Shown one piece after another: positions 13,494 to 14,609 of a stretch of DNA of 14,609 nt. The notes under the pieces were generated by a model that was not told where the DNA came from, ran no database searches, and saw only the letters and a list, made by a program, of their open reading frames with translations. Position numbers and translations under genes: made by a program. This stretch comes from Methanospirillum hungatei. GTDB taxonomy: Archaea; Halobacteriota; Methanomicrobia; Methanomicrobiales; Methanospirillaceae. Numbering within the stretch: the first letter of the stretch is position 1; each line of letters starts with the position of its first letter. The stretch lies in assembly GCF_020216685.1 (NCBI RefSeq), contig NZ_JAIWNS010000077.1:1-14609 (forward strand). Reading direction: 5' to 3'.

Positions 13494-14381
13494 TTATCTA
13501 TTAATATCGGTCGATGATTGTCCAGAAGGTTCAGAAGGATGATCCAGGTTCAGCTGACATAAGGAACCTGCCGGCCCGGTGTTCACTCGATGGGATCTCA
13601 TCCAACCGGACAGAATATGCAGTATCAGATCCTCCCTGGATATTTCCATCTCATGAGCTACTTCATCAAGATTAGTACACAATTCCGGGGGAAGGGTAAG
13701 CAGTACTGATTCATCTCTCCGGTTCATAGAGTTCTCACTTATTTCTTGAGGAAACAGCCTGCTTTTTTCATGGAGTAATAATAATTCACAGACCGGAATG
13801 AAAAAGTAACAGATAGAACTCCAAGATGGTTCAATACAAGACGTAATGATTGCCAGAACGGATACAAATGGGACTATCAGACTTTTGGTGAGAATAAATC
13901 TGTAATGATTATCCGGAATAGGGATTGCAAGATGTGAAGAGTTCACATACACCCATTGATAAAAAAATATCAGACCGAGAAGTAACATATTCACATGAAA
14001 TAACAGGACTGCCGGGCCTTCGGTATGGTTATCACCGGCCAGCGTTGATGTAAACGGGAGCAGGCAGGCAATAAAGAGTAAGAAAAACGTGAGTCTGATA
14101 AGAACAGGATCCAGTTTAGTTACCAGAGAAAATGTCCGGTGATGTGCCCCCCAGAATGCTGCAAGGATGAAAAATGCCAGGGCAAAATGGATAATCTGTG
14201 GAAGCATCTCTATGCATATCTCTGCCGGCGTGAGGTTATCCGCCTGTCCGGGAAGGGCCAGCCCGAGGACCAGGATAGTCATGATTATAGCAAAAATCGC
14301 ATCGAAAAATGCTTCCAGACGATGAGGAGTCAGTTCAGCAAAGGGAGACGGAGTTATAACAGCGGGTGAATTACTGGTCAT
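13494..14381 (-). CDS. TMEM175-family (DUF1211) K+ channel-like protein with RHH-like C-terminal tail
   Basis: From the ATG at 14381 the product is 295 residues with six predicted membrane segments (about 25-43, 59-78, 93-113, 123-145, 161-181, 187-204). The start of the first segment, R-L-E-A-F-F-D-A-I-F-A-I, is the TMEM175 hallmark, although the usual F-S-D is F-F-D here. W-G-A-H-H-R after the second segment is also family-like. Prokaryotic members are tetrameric potassium channels of about 200 residues. This one carries about 90 extra C-terminal residues, including a segment (225-263) that reads like a ribbon-helix-helix domain: L-T-L-P-P-E-L, then L-D-E-V-A-H-E-M-E-I-S-R-E-D-L-I. An upstream in-frame TTG at 14405 would start nearly at the TATA-like box and is rejected. 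nifB follows after 18 bases, suggesting an operon. Confidence 0.82.
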   Translation of the reverse strand: MTSNSPAVITPSPFAELTPHRLEAFFDAIFAIIMTILVLGLALPGQADNLTPAEICIEMLPQIIHFALAFFILAAFWGAHHRTFSLVTKLDPVLIRLTFFLLFIACLLPFTSTLAGDNHTEGPAVLLFHVNMLLLGLIFFYQWVYVNSSHLAIPIPDNHYRFILTKSLIVPFVSVLAIITSCIEPSWSSICYFFIPVCELLLLHEKSRLFPQEISENSMNRRDESVLLTLPPELCTNLDEVAHEMEISREDLILHILSGWMRSHRVNTGPAGSLCQLNLDHPSEPSGQSSTDINR

Positions 14382-14407
14382 GCTCGATCTGATAATTTGA
14401 CTCAACG

Positions 14408-14420
14408 AATATATATGATA
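14408..14420. promoter_or_regulatory. Shared TATA-like region between divergent genes
   Basis: AATATATATGATA lies about 30 bases upstream of both the minus-strand ATG at 14381 and the plus-strand ATG at 14438. It may serve either direction. In both cases the transcript would start at or within a few bases of the start codon. This also argues against the TTG at 14405 as the start of the channel gene. Confidence 0.45.
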
Positions 14421-14437
14421 ACAGAAAAGGACTACAT

Positions 14438-14609
14438 ATGGAACCGGACGTCCTCGTTGATATATCAGATTCTGACTGGGAACTAATGGTTGAACGAAAT
14501 GAAAAACCAGTTTTTGTCATGTTTTACAGTCCCTCCTGTACTCATTGTATCAGGATCATGCCATCGGTAGAGGAACTTGCCAGGGATTTTGGAACTGAAG
14601 TCGCGTTTG
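14438..14609 (+). CDS. Thioredoxin-family protein (N-terminal part, cut by window end)
   Basis: The 57 readable codons give a thioredoxin-fold N-terminus. There is a first strand/helix with D-S-D-W-E-L-M-V, then V-F-V-M-F-Y-S-P-S-C-T-H-C, in which Cys-Thr-His-Cys is the redox-active CxxC, followed by I-M-P-S-V-E-E-L-A, the usual helix after the active site. The C-T-H-C loop differs from the C-G-P-C of classical thioredoxin. No signal peptide is present, so it is cytosolic and probably a thiol-disulfide oxidoreductase. AAAGG seven bases before the ATG is a good ribosome site. It diverges from the TMEM175-like gene. The rest of the gene, including the cis-proline region, lies beyond the window. 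Confidence 0.88.
   Translation, partial: MEPDVLVDISDSDWELMVERNEKPVFVMFYSPSCTHCIRIMPSVEELARDFGTEVAF

Noticed and set aside
14382..14405. TTG start extending the TMEM175-like protein by eight residues
   Set aside because: It lies between the TATA-like box and the predicted transcription start, so the codon would not be in the mRNA.
1..14609. CRISPR array, tRNA/rRNA gene, insertion sequence or prophage
   Set aside because: I saw no regularly spaced repeats, no tRNA-like cloverleaf or rRNA sequence, no transposase motif and no terminal inverted repeats; gene content is chromosomal housekeeping and methanogen-specific.

Overview
This window is a stretch of chromosome from a methanogenic archaeon, most likely of the order Methanomicrobiales and possibly Methanospirillum-like. 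That placement is an inference from gene content, archaeal TATA/leaderless gene starts and moderate GC; no 16S or mcr gene is present to prove it. The main marker is a methanogenesis marker 14 gene. It is supported by an archaeal transcript-cleavage factor (TFS), archaeosortase A, an archaeal-type riboflavin reductase, Pth2, TruD, a geranylgeranyl reductase-family enzyme and NifB. Coding density is high, no stretch over 300 bases lacks a gene, and I see no tRNA, rRNA, CRISPR array, insertion sequence or prophage.

Layout. (1) 58-2183: a small cysteine-rich protein (minus) diverges from methanogenesis marker 14 and a co-oriented 88-aa companion (plus). (2) 2161-3567: a surface protein with a C-terminal anchor (minus) diverges from a free-standing class I glutamine amidotransferase. 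(3) 3624-5061: a plus-strand run of two half-size YeeE/YedE sulfur transporters followed by a four-cysteine protein. (4) 5195-7879: TFS (minus) diverges from archaeosortase A (plus). The archaeosortase tail overlaps a convergent CDP-alcohol phosphatidyltransferase (minus), which in turn diverges from the diaminopyrimidine reductase of riboflavin/F420 synthesis. (5) 7894-9521: a pth2-truD pair (minus) with a 4-base overlap. (6) 9607-11132: a geranylgeranyl reductase-family flavoprotein and an unrecognised 109-aa protein (plus). (7) 11135-14381: a minus-strand run of a TMEM175-type channel, NifB and a secreted TPR protein. (8) 14438-end: the start of a thioredoxin-fold protein.

Common themes are methanogen cofactor and metallocentre biology (marker 14, NifB, sulfur uptake, riboflavin/F420 precursor), cell-surface and lipid biology (archaeosortase, CDP-alcohol transferase, geranylgeranyl reductase, secreted proteins) and RNA/translation housekeeping (TFS, TruD, Pth2). 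The points I would look at first are: the TMEM175-type channel with a ribbon-helix-helix-like C-terminal tail and a changed FSD motif; archaeosortase A tail-to-tail with a CDP-alcohol phosphatidyltransferase; the marker 14 / small protein pair; and two small proteins sharing a four-cysteine layout. I did not find a clearly new multi-gene system.
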